A stretch of DNA of 64,000 bases, taken from assembly GCF_029024925.1 (NCBI RefSeq), contig NZ_CP118962.1:900001-964000 (forward strand), given 5' to 3'. The notes under the pieces were generated by a model. It had not been told where the DNA came from and did no database searches. It saw only the letters and a list, made by a program, of their open reading frames with translations. Of this stretch, positions 63,496 to 64,000 are shown piece after piece. The first letter of the stretch is position 1, and every line of letters starts with the position of its first letter. Source of the DNA: Enterococcus faecalis. GTDB lineage: Bacteria > Bacillota > Bacilli > Lactobacillales > Enterococcaceae. A program made the translations under genes and the position numbers.

Positions 63496-64000
63496 ATGAC
63501 ATTACAAGCGCAATTAGAAGCTCTTAGAGACAATACGCTCAAAGAAATCGCACAAGTTGCTACTTTAAAAGAATTAAACCAAATTCGCGTAGAAACATTA
63601 GGGAAAAAAGGGCCAATCACCGAAGTATTAAGAGGCATGAAAAACCTTTCACCAGAAGAACGACCAGTGGTGGGGGGCTTTGCAAATGAAATTCGTGATT
63701 TATTAACAGAAGCAATTGAAGCGCGCAAAGTTGTTTTAGAAAACGAAGCGTTAAATGCGGCACTAAAAGAAGAAAGTTTAGATGTAACTTTACCTGGGAA
63801 ACAAATGCCTCAAGGCACACGTCATATTTTGACACAAGTTATGGAAGAAATTGAAGATATTTTCTTAGGCATGGGTTATCAAGTAGTGGAAGGATACGAA
63901 GTAGAATCGGATCACTATAATTTCGAACGCATGAATCTACCAAAAGATCATCCGGCACGCGACATGCAAGATACGTTTTATATTTCAGATGAGATGTTAA
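63496..64000 (+). CDS. pheS: Phenylalanyl-tRNA synthetase alpha subunit, 3' truncated by window
   Basis: First 168 codons seen. N-terminal coiled-coil ([20 protein letters not shown]), then [45 protein letters not shown], the class II core start. Start ATG after AGAGGGGAACGC. Charges tRNA-Phe with PheT, whose gene should follow. Under T-box control. Confidence 0.97.
   Translation, partial: MTLQAQLEALRDNTLKEIAQVATLKELNQIRVETLGKKGPITEVLRGMKNLSPEERPVVGGFANEIRDLLTEAIEARKVVLENEALNAALKEESLDVTLPGKQMPQGTRHILTQVMEEIEDIFLGMGYQVVEGYEVESDHYNFERMNLPKDHPARDMQDTFYISDEML

Overview
The window is a piece of a low-GC Firmicutes chromosome and reads as Enterococcus faecalis. The evidence is the ebpR-ebpABC-srtC pilus locus, the collagen adhesin ace, the EntV (enterocin O16) precursor gene, a tmRNA tag read as AKNENNSFALAA, and the gene order lutABC - signal peptidase - rexBA - hxlR - pheS. 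No IS element, prophage or CRISPR array was seen. It looks like ordinary chromosome carrying surface and virulence genes. All identifications come from reading the sequence and from memory of families; no search was run.

Layout. 1-945: the end of a tRNA operon (Glu partial, Val, Asp, Phe, Tyr, Trp, His, Gln, Cys, Leu) with a terminator. 960-4330: two M-box (Mg2+) riboswitches on the minus strand. One precedes a small membrane-type ORF; the other precedes an ABC importer with a duplicated permease. 4.6-7.5 kb: a TmrB-like P-loop protein, then mntH and a universal stress protein behind a metal-regulator palindrome. 7.5-13.7 kb: a PucR-type activator divergent from an orphan OppA-like binding lipoprotein and two paralogous amidohydrolases. 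13.9-15.9 kb: a free-Met-sulfoxide reductase, a PhnB-like protein and a hexapeptide acetyltransferase. 16-21.9 kb: the Leloir pathway, galM divergent from galKETR, with an operator array between them.

22-31.4 kb: small enzymes (P-loop kinase, GNATs, AadA-like nucleotidyltransferase), the MFS efflux pump emeA behind a probable attenuator, an SOS-controlled Y-family polymerase with a YolD partner, a USP, a small lipoprotein, a DsbA-like protein and a DUF805 protein. 31.5-40.9 kb: regulator ebpR, pilus subunits ebpA (rare ATT start), ebpB and ebpC, and the pilus sortase. 40.9-46 kb: small membrane proteins, entV with a candidate partner, ssrA, a DUF898 protein and ace. 46-51.2 kb: an ABC exporter, a methyltransferase, a YxeA-like protein, an amino acid permease and small membrane proteins. 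51.5-54.5 kb: lactate utilisation lutABC. 54.7-64 kb: signal peptidase I, the RexBA recombination nuclease, an HxlR regulator, and a T-box leader before pheS, which is cut by the window end.

Points most worth a second look: (i) an M-box transcript whose only well-placed ORF runs through its terminator without a stop codon; (ii) an M-box-controlled ABC importer with no binding protein; (iii) the PucR / orphan binding protein / twin amidohydrolase module, whose substrate is unknown; (iv) a perfect 15-bp leader hairpin and 21-bp-spaced direct repeats ahead of entV; (v) a terminator-like hairpin abutting the emeA ribosome binding site; (vi) a dispersed hairpin repeat present three times; (vii) an unexplained structured spacer at 13.74-13.84 kb.
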